Shown: positions 5,081 to 5,239 of the stretch, piece by piece
Layout of the letters: each line of letters starts with the position of its first letter
Numbering within the stretch: the stretch's first letter is position 1
Notes under the pieces: model-generated
What the model was told of the DNA's origin: nothing
Seen by the model: only the letters and a program-made list of their open reading frames with translations
Database searches by the model: none
Program-made: the position numbers and the translations under genes
Source: Candidatus Microgenomates bacterium
Lineage (GTDB): Bacteria > Patescibacteriota > Microgenomatia > UBA1406 > GWC2-37-13
Assembly (NCBI GenBank): GCA_016178125.1
Contig: JACOTV010000024.1
Location: 1-5,239 of the forward strand
DNA: 5,239 nucleotides
Direction of reading: 5' to 3'

Positions 5081-5239
5081 TCGTATCAATGGGTATTTTT
5101 TCGTGTATTAGCCGTTCAATAGCCGTTTTCAGCCCGTCAGGGTCTGCTGGTCGCTCTTGATATCCGAGGTGGATCATGAGGTTGTTCATGAAGGTAAAGA
5201 GCGTCTCACGGCTTATTTCCTTCTCAGAAAGCGCAATGA
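5076..5239 (-). CDS. C-terminal fragment of an upstream gene, possibly DNA repair protein RecO
   Basis: The frame is open from the right edge to a TAA at 5078-5076 and encodes 53 residues starting IALSEKEISRETLF and ending IHEKIPIDTI. The visible part is two predicted helices with a LGYQERPADPDGL turn between them; there are no cysteines or clear catalytic motifs. RecO is a candidate because recO often stands immediately upstream of glycyl-tRNA synthetase genes in bacteria, and RecO proteins have an LGY segment before their last helix. The sequence match itself is weak, so no symbol is given. The 12-bp gap to the glyS ATG suggests one transcription unit. The start of the gene is outside the window. 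Confidence 0.6.
   Translation of the reverse strand, partial: IALSEKEISRETLFTFMNNLMIHLGYQERPADPDGLKTAIERLIHEKIPIDTI

Noticed and set aside
1..5239. UGA recoding as in some CPR lineages, because none of the eight visible stops is TGA (seven TAA, one TAG counting the second pilN frame).
   Set aside because: Long glycine- and tryptophan-containing genes have no in-frame TGA, so there is no sign of TGA used as a sense codon; eight stops are too few to judge preference.

Overview
The window looks like a piece of a Candidate Phyla Radiation (Patescibacteria) chromosome, most likely of the Microgenomates type. The reasons are the compact one-directional layout, the short S20 starting MPIIKSAIKK, a dimeric-type glycyl-tRNA synthetase, a reduced pilN/pilO cluster, and a surface protein with a VLGE element before a Pro/Thr/Ser-rich linker, which I recall from secreted proteins of that lineage. 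This placement comes from recognition, not from a search. Every supported gene lies on the minus strand, so transcription runs from high to low coordinates and the text below follows that direction.

Housekeeping part (5239 to 2957). The C-terminal 53 codons of a gene (possibly recO) are followed after 12 bp by glyS, the class II glycyl-tRNA synthetase. After 13 bp comes a 169-residue membrane-anchored protein of unknown function with four cysteines, then after 45 bp rpsT (ribosomal protein S20). rpsT is the only gene here with a strong Shine-Dalgarno sequence.

Type IV pilus part (2919 to 1). A TATAAT box lies 19 nt before pilN. It is followed by pilN, pilO, a 60-residue single-helix membrane protein, a 445-residue surface protein (fibronectin-III-like, carboxypeptidase-regulatory-like and Ig-like domains, one membrane helix at each end), and the start of a proline-rich membrane protein that runs off the left edge. 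The gaps are 1, 5, 3 and 1 bp, so the five genes are almost certainly one translationally coupled operon. PilN and PilO would form the inner-membrane alignment platform of a type IV pilus. The other three proteins may be partners or surface parts of that machine, but this is inferred from position only. No pilM, pilB, pilC, pilT, pilin or secretin gene is visible in the window.

Points of interest. pilN appears broken by a frame change near its C-terminus: the remaining coding sequence continues in another frame and stops one base before the pilO ATG. The GlyRS has a C2H2-finger-like sequence where the family usually carries paired cysteines, and an altered form of its LRPETAQG-type loop. I see no RNA gene, mobile element, CRISPR array or convincing terminator, and no stretch over 70 bp lacks a gene. 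I do not see clear evidence of a wholly new biological system.
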